Below are positions 17,899 to 27,134 of a stretch of 64,000 nt of DNA, one piece after another; within the stretch, counting starts at the first letter, position 1; each line of letters starts with the position of its first letter. Both the position numbers and the translations under genes were made by a program. The stretch is from Natronobacillus azotifigens. Lineage in GTDB: Bacteria > Bacillota > Bacilli > Bacillales > Amphibacillaceae. The notes below the pieces were generated by a model, which was given only the letters and a program-made list of their open reading frames with translations, had not been told where the DNA came from and did not search any database. The DNA is taken from positions 105,586 to 169,585 of the forward strand of contig NZ_JAPRAT010000004.1 of NCBI RefSeq assembly GCF_026805325.1, given 5' to 3'.

Positions 17899-18633
17899 AT
17901 GAGTGATGTTTTAAAAGCACTAAAATTGTTGAAAGAAAAAAAGTGGATTGATTTGACACATACTTTCGGTCCATCTTCCCCTCATTTTGCTGCATTGAAA
18001 GATGCAGAAGTTAGCACTGCTTTTGATCACAATGATGGTTTTTTTGTTCAAAACTTCTCTTTTCCGGGTCAATATGGGACACATATTGATACACCGATTC
18101 ATTTTGTTCCGAACCAACGTTACTTAGAGGAAATGGACTTGAAGGAGTTAGTCCTGCCAATGATTGTAATTGATAAATCAGACGAAGTGAGAAAAAATCC
18201 TGATTTCACAATCCAAGTTGATGATATTTTAACCTTTGAGAAAGAATATGGTGAAATTGAGCCAGATACATTCGTAGCAATACGAACGGATTGGAGCAAA
18301 CGGTGGCCCGATCAAGAAGCTTTAGAGAATAAAGATGATGCGAGTGTAGGTCATACACCTGGCTGGTCGGTAGAAGCTTTGTCCTTTTTATTTAATGAAC
18401 GTTCGATTAAGGCTGTAGGGCATGAAACTTTTGATACAGATGCTGCAAAAGATGTTCAAAAAAATGGGCGTTTAATTGCAGAATATTACGTTTTAGAACA
18501 AGATACCTTTCAAATTGAATTATTAACAAATCTGGATCAGATTCCCCCGAAAGGTGCAGCTATCTTTGCACTTGCACCAAAATTTGAAAAAGCTTCTGGG
18601 TTTCCAGTTCGAGCTTTTGCTATTTTGCCGTAA
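17899..18633 (+). CDS. KynB-like cyclase family protein under SAM control
   Basis: The 244-residue protein belongs to the cyclase / kynurenine formamidase-like family (metal-dependent hydrolases). The signature GQYGTHIDTPIHF supplies the metal ligands His62, Asp64 and His68, and a late GHETFDTDAA segment supplies further active-site residues. Known members hydrolyse N-formylkynurenine, isatin and related amides, but no tryptophan-degradation gene lies nearby. The SAM riboswitch in its leader ties it to sulfur or methionine metabolism, so a different substrate is likely. AAGGTG precedes the ATG. The gene is alone in its transcript. Confidence 0.85.
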   Translation: MSDVLKALKLLKEKKWIDLTHTFGPSSPHFAALKDAEVSTAFDHNDGFFVQNFSFPGQYGTHIDTPIHFVPNQRYLEEMDLKELVLPMIVIDKSDEVRKNPDFTIQVDDILTFEKEYGEIEPDTFVAIRTDWSKRWPDQEALENKDDASVGHTPGWSVEALSFLFNERSIKAVGHETFDTDAAKDVQKNGRLIAEYYVLEQDTFQIELLTNLDQIPPKGAAIFALAPKFEKASGFPVRAFAILP

Positions 18634-18637
18634 TAAA

Positions 18638-18786
18638 TTTATCCCGGAGCAACCGTCCGGTAAGACTCCCACTTCAAAACAACTAGAATATCAAGTTGTT
18701 TTAGTGGGAGTAACGGACACTAGCACCCCGAATGGTTCGACTAGCAATATAAGTAAAAACCCTCACTGATTGAAGTTTCACTTTAT
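18638..18786 (+). repeat. TTTAT-bounded palindromic element, copy B
   Basis: This copy of 149 bases has intact ends (TTTATCCCGGAGCAACCGTCC at the left, TTGAAGTTTCACTTTAT at the right) and a deletion in the middle that removed the AAGGGCCTTTAGGTCATCC segment and half of the end hairpin. It begins five bases after the cyclase stop. Confidence 0.75.
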
Positions 18787-18932
18787 ATTCGCAAAACGAA
18801 AGGAAGAAGAAAAGGTTATAAGTTTCATATATCTCATAATTAAAAGAAACCTTTGAAGTGATAAGAAATTGTTCGGGACCTACACTCCTTGGATAACAGA
18901 TATGTTTAAAGAAAATTGATAAAGGTGATGTT

Positions 18933-19853
18933 ATGACACTCCAACAACTGAAATATATAATTAAAATTGTTGAATGTGGATCGATTAGTGAAGCCGCAAA
19001 ACAATTATTTATCACACAACCTAGTCTTTCAAATGCGGTTAAAGAACTTGAAAAAGAATTACAAATTGAGATATTTCACCGTACAACTAAAGGGATATAT
19101 CTATCTGTGGAGGGAACCGAATTTCTTTCTTACGCACGTCAAATTATTGAGCAAGCGGAACTTATGGAACGGCGGTATAAAGGAAACAACTCATCTAAGC
19201 AACTTTGTTCTATCTCTACTCAGCATTACGCTTTTGCCATCAATGCTTTTGTCGAGTTACTGATGGATCTGAGCATGGATGAGTATGAATTTATCCTCCG
19301 TGAAACGAGGACCTATGAAATCATTGAAGATGTTAAGAATTTCCGGAGCGAAATTGGTATTCTATATTGTAGTAATTTTAACGAGAAAATTCTCAGCAAG
19401 CTATTAAAAGAATGTGGATTGAAATTTCATTTTCTTTTTGAAGCAGAACCGCATATTTTTATTTATGCAAAGCATCCGCTTGCCGAAAACATAGCAGTAA
19501 CACTTGAAGACTTGGAGATGTACCCGTTTTTAGCATTTGAACAGGGTGAGCACAATTCCTTTTACTTTTCAGAAGAGATTTTAAGTACTGTTCCTCGAAA
19601 AAAAACAATCCATGTCAGTGATCGTGCTACACTTTTTAATTTACTTATTGGTTTAAACGGTTATACAATTAGTACAGGTGTTCTGAGTAGTGATTTGAAT
19701 GGTGAAAATATTATTTCGGTACCTTTAATAACAGATGAAAGGATGCGTATTGGCTGGATTTCAAACGAAAAATCTCAACGAAGTCAAATAGCACTAGATT
19801 ATATATCAAAATTAAAAAAATGGATACGAGAGTATGGTTATAGTATTAAATAA
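18933..19853 (+). CDS. LysR-type regulator, MtaR/CmbR-like
   Basis: The 306-residue protein has an N-terminal helix-turn-helix (GSISEAAKQLFITQPSLSNAVKELEKEL at about 15-42) and a co-inducer domain. The opening MTLQQLKYIIKIVECGSIS resembles the LysR group that governs methionine and cysteine genes in lactic acid bacteria (MtaR, CmbR). A matching MET-box is present upstream of metE, 3.5 kb away, which supports a role as methionine regulator (inference). AAAGGTGATG precedes the ATG. Confidence 0.85.
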   Translation: MTLQQLKYIIKIVECGSISEAAKQLFITQPSLSNAVKELEKELQIEIFHRTTKGIYLSVEGTEFLSYARQIIEQAELMERRYKGNNSSKQLCSISTQHYAFAINAFVELLMDLSMDEYEFILRETRTYEIIEDVKNFRSEIGILYCSNFNEKILSKLLKECGLKFHFLFEAEPHIFIYAKHPLAENIAVTLEDLEMYPFLAFEQGEHNSFYFSEEILSTVPRKKTIHVSDRATLFNLLIGLNGYTISTGVLSSDLNGENIISVPLITDERMRIGWISNEKSQRSQIALDYISKLKKWIREYGYSIK

Positions 19854-19886
19854 TATGAAAGAGCCGAAATAGAGAAAAAATAAGAT

Positions 19887-19936
19887 AATAACCGAATCAT
19901 AATGGAGTTAAGCTCAATTATGATTCGGTTATTTTG
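19887..19936. terminator. Terminator after the LysR gene
   Basis: AATAACCGAATCATAAT pairs with ATTATGATTCGGTTATT, followed by TT. The next 190 bases up to metF contain nothing I can identify. Confidence 0.8.
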
Positions 19937-20129
19937 CTGAGAAATACCGTTCAGCAACTGGAGTATGCGAGACTTTTGCGGGAACAAATCGTTTCGTTGA
20001 AAATAGCAACCGCAGGCCTAGCGCGAGTTGAGTGTTTAGTTGGGAAAAGATGTATTTAGGTTGCAGTGTTCCTCTACGCATTAATTCGAGAAGATTATTG
20101 GTATTTTAAGAAAAAAGATTATGTTTTAA

Positions 20130-20993
20130 CTATTCAACAAATAATGAATGAACGGCTTTATGAATCTTATTCGCAATGTATGGATTATTCATGGTATAAA
20201 GGTGTATCCCCTCTACCCCCTCTGCTATTAAATCAACAATCTGGTCCACAGCATAAGCAACTCCTGCATCTCTCATTGCTTCAGGGTTATGTTCATATCT
20301 ATTCATAATGGATAAGAATTTCCTCGGAAGGCTAGCTCCACAAAGGGTAACCATTCGTTCAATTTGCTTCTTGTTTACAACAGGCATGATACCAGCTTGA
20401 ATCGGTACTTTTATTCCGGCAATCATTGAACGTTCTCGAAAGGTATAAAAGTAGTCATTATCAAAGAATAACTGTGTGATTAGTTGGTCAGCTCCTGCAT
20501 CCACTTTCTTTTTTAAATGAAGAATATCCTCCACAATTGTTGGGCTCTGAATGTGTCCTTCAGGATAACAAGCACCAATTATATTAAAATCTCCGTTATC
20601 TTTTATAAAAGTTATCAAGTCGCTTGCATAATGAAAGTCATTATTAGGTGTTATATTAGGGCTGGAATCGCCGCGCAATGCTAATATGTTTTCAATACCC
20701 GCAACCTTAAAACTTTCCAATAGTTCAAGTACTTCTTCTTTTGTTAGGCTGATGCTAGGAAGGTGAGCTACACTCTCAATATGATAGTTTTTCTTGATAT
20801 CCGAAGCAATGGTCAATGTCTTGGTGTTGTTTTTATTTCCACCAGCACCATAGGTAACACTGATAAAATCTGGTTTAAGCGCTTTTAATTCATCAACCGT
20901 ATTGTAAATTGTTTGAACCGGTCCTGTTCGTTTGGGCGGAAATATTTCAAATGATAAAACTCTTTTCATTTTAAATATTTCGGTTGTTTTCAT
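20130..20993 (-). CDS. metF: 5,10-methylenetetrahydrofolate reductase
   Basis: The 287-residue enzyme begins with the family motif SFEIFPPKR near residue 16 and contains VTYGAGG, LRGD and LITQLFFDNDYFY, all standard for MetF TIM-barrel flavoenzymes. It reduces methylenetetrahydrofolate to 5-methyltetrahydrofolate, the methyl donor for MetE. The ATG overlaps the metE stop by four bases, so the pair is translationally coupled. Confidence 0.95.
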   Translation of the reverse strand: MKTTEIFKMKRVLSFEIFPPKRTGPVQTIYNTVDELKALKPDFISVTYGAGGNKNNTKTLTIASDIKKNYHIESVAHLPSISLTKEEVLELLESFKVAGIENILALRGDSSPNITPNNDFHYASDLITFIKDNGDFNIIGACYPEGHIQSPTIVEDILHLKKKVDAGADQLITQLFFDNDYFYTFRERSMIAGIKVPIQAGIMPVVNKKQIERMVTLCGASLPRKFLSIMNRYEHNPEAMRDAGVAYAVDQIVDLIAEGVEGIHLYTMNNPYIANKIHKAVHSLFVE

Positions 20994-23266
20994 ACAGGAA
21001 CCCGCTCTCTAAGTTTTTGTGCCGCGGCTACTAAATTTTCAAGACTAGGGATGGTTTCATTTTCCCCTCTTGTCTTAAGACCACAGTCTGGGTTAACCCA
21101 TAGCTTTTCCAACGGTATCTTAGTAAGTATTTTTTCAAGTGCTTCTTTGATTTCTTCAACCGCTGGTATTCGTGGAGAGTGAATATCATAAACTCCAGGT
21201 CCGACTTCTGTTTTAAAACCAGATTCTTTTAACACATCAACGATACTAAGATCGGATCTTGCTGCCTCGAAAGTAATGACATCTGCATCCATCGCATCAA
21301 TATTTTTTATAATATCTTTAAATTCGCTATAGCACATATGGGTATGAATCTGAGTGTCAGGCTTTACGCTACTATGAACAAGTCTGAATGCAGGGATTGC
21401 CCAGTCAAGATATTCGCTGTGCCAATCGCTTTGTCTGAGCGGCAACTTTTCCCTAAGAGCTGCTTCGTCAATCTGAATAATTCTGATGCCATTTGCTTCA
21501 AGATCAAGTACTTCCGCCTTGATCGCAAGTGAAATTTGAAATGCACAATCTTTCAATGAAATATCTTCCCGTGGAAAAGACCAATTTAAAATGGTTACTG
21601 GTCCAGTTAGCATCCCTTTTAAAGCTTTTTTTGTCAAGGACTGGGCATAAACAGAATAATTAACCGTAATTGGTTTGGAACGAGAAATATCTCCCCATAT
21701 TATTGGAGGCTTTACACACCTAGTTCCATATGATTGTACCCAGGCATTTTCAGTAAATAAAAATCCATCGAGATTTTCTCCAAAATATTCAACCATATCA
21801 TTACGCTCAAACTCCCCATGAACTAGTACATCAAGACCGATCTTCTCCTGAATGGAAACCCATTCTGCGATCTTTTCCTTGTTGAATTGTGTATATTGTT
21901 CAAAAGAAATCTTCCCCTTTTTAAACTTCGAACGATTTTCTTTTACTTCTGTTGTTTGAGGTAGTGATCCAATGGTTGTGGTAGGAAGTAAAGGTAAATC
22001 AAACGTAGATTTCTGAATCTTTTCTCGTTTCTCAAAGTTAGGATGTCTAACAAAGTCCTGTTCATGAAGTGTAGAGACAACCGACTGTACAGTTGAATTT
22101 TGCCCCGCTCTTTTTTGGGAAAACAACTCGATGTTCTTTTTGTATTCATCTGATAATGTAGGGTCTTTGCTCGATAACACGATTTTTAGTTGAGATAATT
22201 CAGTGATCTTTTCGTCTGCAAACGCAAAATACTTTTTGTGAGCCTTCAAAAGTTTATTCTCGTTTTTCAACGTATAAGGAACATGAAGTAAAGAACAAGC
22301 CGTACTTAACACTAGTTTTTCACAATGTTCAGCGAGCTCCTTCACGATCTTAACCGTAGTTGCATAATTATTCCGCCAGATATTTTTCCCGTTAACTATT
22401 CCAACAAATAGCTTTTTATCCTTAGGAAAGCCAAGTTTTTTAATAAGGTTCAGGGACTTATTACCCTCGACAAAATCAAGACCAATACCATCAAAAGGTA
22501 AATCGGTAACTTCTCGATAGCAATCCCGAAGATCACCAAAATAGGTTTGTAGAAGTACTTTTAATTTTCCTTTTGTAGAAAGCATTGGACGATATAATTT
22601 TTCTACAAGCTTTTTATCGTCTTCATATATATCCATAACAAGTGCTGGTTCTTCAAACTGAATCCACTTTGTGCCTAATTGTTCGAACTTCTGAATAATG
22701 TCGACATATGCTTGGATAATATCTGAAATAAAATCTCTCTCTTCTTTCTGTCCGGAAAATTTAGTTAGCTTCAGAAATGTAAAAGGTCCAATAATTGAAG
22801 GCTTCGTTTCGATACCGATCTTTTTGGCTTCTAGATATTCATCGAAGGGTTTCGTTCCAGCCAGAGTAATTTTTGTTTCGTCCTCCATTTCTGGAACCAT
22901 ATAATGATAATTCGTATTAAACCATTTCTTCATAGCAAGAGCTTTAACATCCCCTTTTTCTCCTTGATATCCTCTCGCCATAGCAAAATACTCATCAAGG
23001 ATGTCGAGTCCCAATTTTCTGTAACGTTCAGGAACTACGTTAAGTAAAACAGCAGTATCTAACATATTATCGTAAAAGGAAAAGTCATTGGAGGTGATAA
23101 AATCCACGCCATTTGATTGTTGCGTTTTCCAGTGTGCTTCTCTTAGTTTTAAACCAGTAGATTGTAACCTCTCCTTCGTTAAATGATTCTTTAGATAATT
23201 TTCAGTAGCAAATTTTAACTCTCTTAAAGCTCCTACTCTTGGATAACCAATAACAGATGTTTCCAT
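20990..23266 (-). CDS. metE: Cobalamin-independent methionine synthase
   Basis: The enzyme has about 758 residues, close to the usual 750-770. It moves the methyl group from 5-methyltetrahydropteroyl-glutamate to homocysteine. Zinc ligands are visible in IHTHMCYSEF and in WVNPDCGLKTRG. The N-terminal half carries the related duplicated barrel (ETSVIGYPRVGALRELK). Three in-frame ATGs lie at 23275, 23272 and 23266 behind GGAAAGGG. I favour the third, which matches the N-terminus of known MetE proteins and allows proper spacing. No SAM riboswitch precedes it; a MET-box does. Confidence 0.95.
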   Translation of the reverse strand: METSVIGYPRVGALRELKFATENYLKNHLTKERLQSTGLKLREAHWKTQQSNGVDFITSNDFSFYDNMLDTAVLLNVVPERYRKLGLDILDEYFAMARGYQGEKGDVKALAMKKWFNTNYHYMVPEMEDETKITLAGTKPFDEYLEAKKIGIETKPSIIGPFTFLKLTKFSGQKEERDFISDIIQAYVDIIQKFEQLGTKWIQFEEPALVMDIYEDDKKLVEKLYRPMLSTKGKLKVLLQTYFGDLRDCYREVTDLPFDGIGLDFVEGNKSLNLIKKLGFPKDKKLFVGIVNGKNIWRNNYATTVKIVKELAEHCEKLVLSTACSLLHVPYTLKNENKLLKAHKKYFAFADEKITELSQLKIVLSSKDPTLSDEYKKNIELFSQKRAGQNSTVQSVVSTLHEQDFVRHPNFEKREKIQKSTFDLPLLPTTTIGSLPQTTEVKENRSKFKKGKISFEQYTQFNKEKIAEWVSIQEKIGLDVLVHGEFERNDMVEYFGENLDGFLFTENAWVQSYGTRCVKPPIIWGDISRSKPITVNYSVYAQSLTKKALKGMLTGPVTILNWSFPREDISLKDCAFQISLAIKAEVLDLEANGIRIIQIDEAALREKLPLRQSDWHSEYLDWAIPAFRLVHSSVKPDTQIHTHMCYSEFKDIIKNIDAMDADVITFEAARSDLSIVDVLKESGFKTEVGPGVYDIHSPRIPAVEEIKEALEKILTKIPLEKLWVNPDCGLKTRGENETIPSLENLVAAAQKLRERVPV

Positions 23267-23345
23267 GATCATCATCCCTTTCCATTTTTCATAATACTAT
23301 CATGGGAATGATGGAGTAAGGTAATATTTGTTATTTATCGCTATT

Positions 23346-23362
23346 CATAGTTTGCGACTATA
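23346..23362 (-). promoter_or_regulatory. MET-box upstream of metE
   Basis: cATAGTT-TGC-GACTATa is a 17-base near-palindrome that agrees at 15 positions with the TATAGTTnnnAACTATA box described for MtaR/MetR-type regulators of lactic acid bacteria. It sits about 80 bases before metE. Confidence 0.6.
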
Positions 23363-23371
23363 GCAACAAAG

Positions 23372-23421
23372 AATCAGCCCCTCATAATAGACACTAGACC
23401 ATTATGAGGGGCTGATTTTTT
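23372..23421. terminator. Long hairpin between the BCCT gene and metE
   Basis: AATCAGCCCCTCATAAT pairs perfectly with ATTATGAGGGGCTGATT, followed by Ts on the plus strand and a weaker T-rich stretch on the minus strand, where the BCCT gene needs a terminator. Confidence 0.8.
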
Positions 23422-23431
23422 TCGATCTATA

Positions 23432-25279
23432 CTATTCCTTGTTCTTCTCTATATCTTCTGCCTTTTCAGTTTCTTCCTTGATGGAATCTGTTACAATATC
23501 AACCAGTGCATCATCATGAACTGCTGAAGAAATAACTTCGTTGATAACATGGTCCGTAGTAACTTGTTCCAATACTTCATCAACCGATGTTTCGATTTCA
23601 TATTCTTGCTTGAGACCTAAGTTCAATGAGTAAATCATTAAAATGAGAATAATCGTAAACGGAAGACCGGTAATAATAGAAGCAGTTTGTAACGCTGTGA
23701 GTCCACCACCAATAAGAAGTGTGGCAGCAACAACACCTTCCATGATTGCCCAGAATACACGCTGTGGTACTGGTGAATCGAGTTTTCCCCCTGAAGTCAA
23801 GTGATCGACAACTAAAGAACCGGAATCAGACGAAGTAACGAAGAATACAGTTACAAGGATAATTCCGATTAAGGAAAGAATACTAGCTAGTGGTAAATTG
23901 TCTACCATTGCGAAAAGTGCCAGTGCTTCATTTTGTTCAATGAATGCAGAAATAGCTCCAATCCCACTGCTTTCTTGAAAAATCGCGGTTCCTCCAAACA
24001 CAGACATCCATAGAAAAGAGATCACGGTAGGAATAAAAATAACCCCCATGATAAATTCTCTTACTGTTCTACCTTTGGAAATTCTCGCAATAAACATCCC
24101 GACAAATGGAGACCATGATATCCACCAAGCCCAATAGAAAACAGTCCAGCCACCTTGCCAATTAGTCGCCCTAAAGGTTTCCGTCCATAAACTCATTTCA
24201 AGGAAGTTTGATAAATAGTAACCAATGTTTTGGGTAAATCCACTTAAAATATACACAGTAGGTCCTGCTATGAGAACAAATAAAAGGAAAACACCTGCTA
24301 AAATCATGTTGATTTCGCTAAGCCGTTTCACTCCACCATCTAGTCCCATCACAACAGAAATCGTTGCGAAACCTGTGATGACAACGATCAGGAGAACCTG
24401 AACGGTAATGCTAATATTAATGCCAAATAGATGATTTAAACCTGCATTTACTTGGGAAACACCAAGCCCAAGCGATGTAGCGAGCCCCATTAAGGTTGCT
24501 AACACAGATAAAATATCAATAATATTTCCCCATAAACCATAAATTTTGTTTCCGATAATCGGATAAAATAGCGATCTTATCGTCAAAGGAAGCCCTTTGT
24601 TATAAGAAAAGAATGCGAGACCTAAACCAACGATGGCATAGATCGCCCAAGGGTGTATGCCCCAATGGAAGAAGGTGCTAGTCATAGCAGCTTGTGCAGC
24701 CGATGCTGAATACGGGTCGACACCACTAAACATGGGGGAAGGATCGCCATAATGTGTGATTGGTTCTGCAACACTCCAAAACAAGAGTCCGATTCCCATA
24801 CCAGCACTAAGGAGCATCGCATACCAAGCGAATTTTGAAAATTCGGGTTTTGCGTTTTTCCCACCTAAGATGATTTTTCCATATCGACCGAAGGCAAAAT
24901 ATAACGATGCTACAATAAAGATATTCGCAGCAAAGATCATGAACCACCCAGTATTTTTTGTAATACTGGTTAAAATAGTATTGAATAGATTTTCTGCCGT
25001 GCTTGGGAACAGTAAAGTAAGAGAGATAAAAATAATCAAAATAATTGAAGCGTAAAGGGTCACTTGTGGATGGATATCGAATCCAAATCTTTTCCAGTTG
25101 TTTTCACCCACTTCTTCTTTTCCTGCTTCATCAAAAAGCGAAACGGTGGGTCTAATTTGCAATCCTTTAAATGGTTTTCTGTTTTTGATTGCCTTTTTTC
25201 TTGCTTCCGCTTCCGCCTTTTTTAACTTTTTAGCTAAAGCTTGTTGTGATGCAAGTTCTTTCTTTTTTTGTTTATCCAT
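23432..25279 (-). CDS. BCCT family betaine/choline/carnitine transporter
   Basis: This secondary transporter has about 615 residues and twelve membrane segments. Family marks are GMGIGLLFWSVAEPITHY and the substrate-site stretch WWISWSPFVGMFIARISKGRT. Members import glycine betaine or similar osmolytes with sodium, which suits salt stress. The open frame reaches a GTG at 25309 without a ribosome site; the ATG at 25279 has AAAAGG at a good distance and is preferred. The N-terminal 75 residues are a highly charged Lys/Ala-rich cytoplasmic extension, and the C-terminus is acidic, both often linked to osmosensing in BCCT proteins. Confidence 0.92.
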   Translation of the reverse strand: MDKQKKKELASQQALAKKLKKAEAEARKKAIKNRKPFKGLQIRPTVSLFDEAGKEEVGENNWKRFGFDIHPQVTLYASIILIIFISLTLLFPSTAENLFNTILTSITKNTGWFMIFAANIFIVASLYFAFGRYGKIILGGKNAKPEFSKFAWYAMLLSAGMGIGLLFWSVAEPITHYGDPSPMFSGVDPYSASAAQAAMTSTFFHWGIHPWAIYAIVGLGLAFFSYNKGLPLTIRSLFYPIIGNKIYGLWGNIIDILSVLATLMGLATSLGLGVSQVNAGLNHLFGINISITVQVLLIVVITGFATISVVMGLDGGVKRLSEINMILAGVFLLFVLIAGPTVYILSGFTQNIGYYLSNFLEMSLWTETFRATNWQGGWTVFYWAWWISWSPFVGMFIARISKGRTVREFIMGVIFIPTVISFLWMSVFGGTAIFQESSGIGAISAFIEQNEALALFAMVDNLPLASILSLIGIILVTVFFVTSSDSGSLVVDHLTSGGKLDSPVPQRVFWAIMEGVVAATLLIGGGLTALQTASIITGLPFTIILILMIYSLNLGLKQEYEIETSVDEVLEQVTTDHVINEVISSAVHDDALVDIVTDSIKEETEKAEDIEKNKE

Positions 25280-25309
25280 ATAACCATACCTTTTGTTAGA
25301 TTTTTTCAC

Positions 25310-25658
25310 TCTTTAAATTATACAAGTACGAGAGGATGAAAACAATGATAGATCGACAAAAATCGCTTTTTATCATCTTCTGTTTTACTTGGAAGAAGGA
25401 TTCAATTTGAATAAATGTGAGCAAATCAAGGTTCATGGTTCATCTCGAGGTATTAATGAACAAGCTCTCACGATAGAGATAATACTTGAATAAGGTAAAT
25501 CTTTCATCTAAAAAATATTTAATTGCTCTTTAAAAGGCTAGCGAGTGGCCCCTTATTCACCAAAACTTTACACTGTCTACACAGAACCTTAAAAAAAAGC
25601 TGTTACATTAAAAAAGAAGGATGCACGAACAAAAATAACAGGCAGGGAGTGTATGAAG
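25310..25658. other. Gap without identified features
   Basis: About 340 bases lie between the divergent BCCT and glycosyltransferase genes, presumably with their promoters. I could not pick out a convincing promoter, RNA or gene. Confidence 0.5.
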
Positions 25659-26801
25659 ATGAGAATCGCGATATTTTCAGATACTTACACACCGGAAGTT
25701 AATGGTGTTGCTAGAACGTTGAAGCGTTATACCGATTATTTAGAAAAAGTTGGTATAGAATATAAGTTATTCGTACCAGAGAGTAGGACGCCTAATCCAA
25801 CCGTGCCCCAAGTGGAGCGCTTTACCAGTATTCCATTCGCCTTATATCCTGAGTGTCGAATTGCCCTTCCTAACCCACTATCAATCAACGAAACGTTAAA
25901 AACATTCCGCCCTACCTTAATTCATGTATTGACCCCATTTAACCTTGGTATATATGGTGCCCATTATGGTAAAAAAAACAACATTCCAATGGTTGCATCT
26001 TATCATACGAATTTTGATGACTACTTAACGTACTATCACCTCCAATTCATGAAAAAATGGATTTGGAAATATATGACTTGGTTTCATCGGCCTTTTGAAA
26101 AAGTATATGTTCCATCACCCAGTACAAAAGCTAAATTATTGAGTAAGAGAATGCACCCGAACATCGACATATGGGGAAGAGGGGTAGATGCTATTCAGTT
26201 TAGCCCTGAAAAAAAATCGGATAAAATTCGCATGAAGTATCAGATTCAAGAAAAAAATATAGTTCTCTATGTTGGTAGACTTTCACCAGAAAAAGATATA
26301 GATATTGTTTTCGATACTTTTCACTCGTTGCCGAAAGAACTGAAAAAAAGCACCCATCTTGTAATCGTAGGAGATGGTCCGCTATATCAAACGCTATCGA
26401 CTGATCATTGCAAACAAATCACGTTCACAGGCTTTTTGGAACGTGAAGAACTAGCCGAAATGTATGCATCAACGGATGTATTTCTGTTCCCTTCCCCGAC
26501 AGAGACCTTTGGAAACGTAGTGCTAGAGGCACAAGCTTCGGGTTTACCCGTCATTGGTGCAAATGCTGGAGGAGTACAACACTTACTTCAAGATAATCAA
26601 AACGGCTTTTTGTGCAAGCCGAAAAGTGTCAACGATTTTGTGACAAAAACAACAACACTTTTGACAAACGATCAACTTCGCCAGGATATTGGGAAAAAGG
26701 CAAGAGCGTTTGCCTTAGAGCAATCATGGAATCGCATCTTTGATCGCCTGATTGCTAGCTTCGAAGATATTTTAGAAGTAAAAACAAGAAAAAGCGCTTA
26801 A
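25659..26801 (+). CDS. GT4 family glycosyltransferase
   Basis: This retaining GT-B glycosyltransferase has 380 residues. The N-terminal domain opens with IAIFSDTYTPEVNGVARTLK, typical of transferases that act on membrane lipids, such as mannosyl- or glucosyltransferases of the PimB/MgtA group. The C-terminal domain has LYVGRLSPEKDID, GDGPL and the donor-binding E-x7-E stretch FPSPTETFGNVVLEAQASG. The ATG at 25659 has GGGAG nine bases upstream; an ATG two codons earlier is too close to it. A glycolipid role is likely, but the exact sugar and acceptor cannot be read. Confidence 0.85.
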   Translation: MRIAIFSDTYTPEVNGVARTLKRYTDYLEKVGIEYKLFVPESRTPNPTVPQVERFTSIPFALYPECRIALPNPLSINETLKTFRPTLIHVLTPFNLGIYGAHYGKKNNIPMVASYHTNFDDYLTYYHLQFMKKWIWKYMTWFHRPFEKVYVPSPSTKAKLLSKRMHPNIDIWGRGVDAIQFSPEKKSDKIRMKYQIQEKNIVLYVGRLSPEKDIDIVFDTFHSLPKELKKSTHLVIVGDGPLYQTLSTDHCKQITFTGFLEREELAEMYASTDVFLFPSPTETFGNVVLEAQASGLPVIGANAGGVQHLLQDNQNGFLCKPKSVNDFVTKTTTLLTNDQLRQDIGKKARAFALEQSWNRIFDRLIASFEDILEVKTRKSA

Positions 26802-26805
26802 CATC

Positions 26806-26868
26806 AAAGGGCCATTCCCTGTGGTGGACAATTGTGCATGATAGGGGGGTAGACCCATTTCTATCCCT
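26806..26868 (+). terminator. Terminator-like repeat after the GT4 gene
   Basis: Degenerate member of the hairpin family, with GTGGTGGACAATTGTGCATGAT in the loop region between a CCATTCCCT arm and AGGGGGGTAG. Pairing is imperfect. Confidence 0.45.
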
Positions 26869-26939
26869 TTCCCCTATAAACCTTTACAAGTTTGTAAAAT
26901 TGAATTAGTATATGGAGTAAATATCATTATATAGCAAAG

Positions 26940-27033
26940 TTGCACTAGGGGAGCTGTGAAAGCGGCTGAGAGGAACTGTATTGTTCTGACCCTTTGAACC
27001 CGATCTAGATAATACTAGCGTGGGGAAGTGCAG
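26940..27033 (+). ncRNA. TPP riboswitch (THI-box)
   Basis: Conserved blocks are present in order: ACTAGGGG, GGCTGAGAGG, ACCCTTTGAACCCGATC, TAATACTAGCGTGGGGAA. P1 is TGCACT (26941-26946) pairing with AGTGCA (27027-27032). It is followed by a terminator and then the first PhnD-like gene. Confidence 0.96.
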
Positions 27034-27078
27034 TCGAATAGGTGTATGAATTTTTATGGATTGATACATGAATTTTTG

Positions 27079-27109
27079 GCTGCATTCCTACGGGAGTGCA
27101 GCTTTTTTG
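27079..27109 (+). terminator. THI-box terminator
   Basis: GCTGCATTCC pairs with GGGAGTGCAGC, followed by six Ts: the expression platform of the TPP riboswitch. Confidence 0.9.
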
Positions 27110-27134
27110 TATAACAAGGAGGATGTTAAGTGTG

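Noticed and set aside
19937..20129. Possible gene remnant between the LysR terminator and metF
   Set aside because: I could not find a frame or motif that resembles a known protein.
20066..20308. 80-codon plus-strand frame
   Set aside because: Mostly antisense to the metF 3' end; no ribosome site.
25310..25650. 21-codon frame near 25347 before the glycosyltransferase gene
   Set aside because: Very short, no conserved-looking sequence and weak ribosome site; not supportable.
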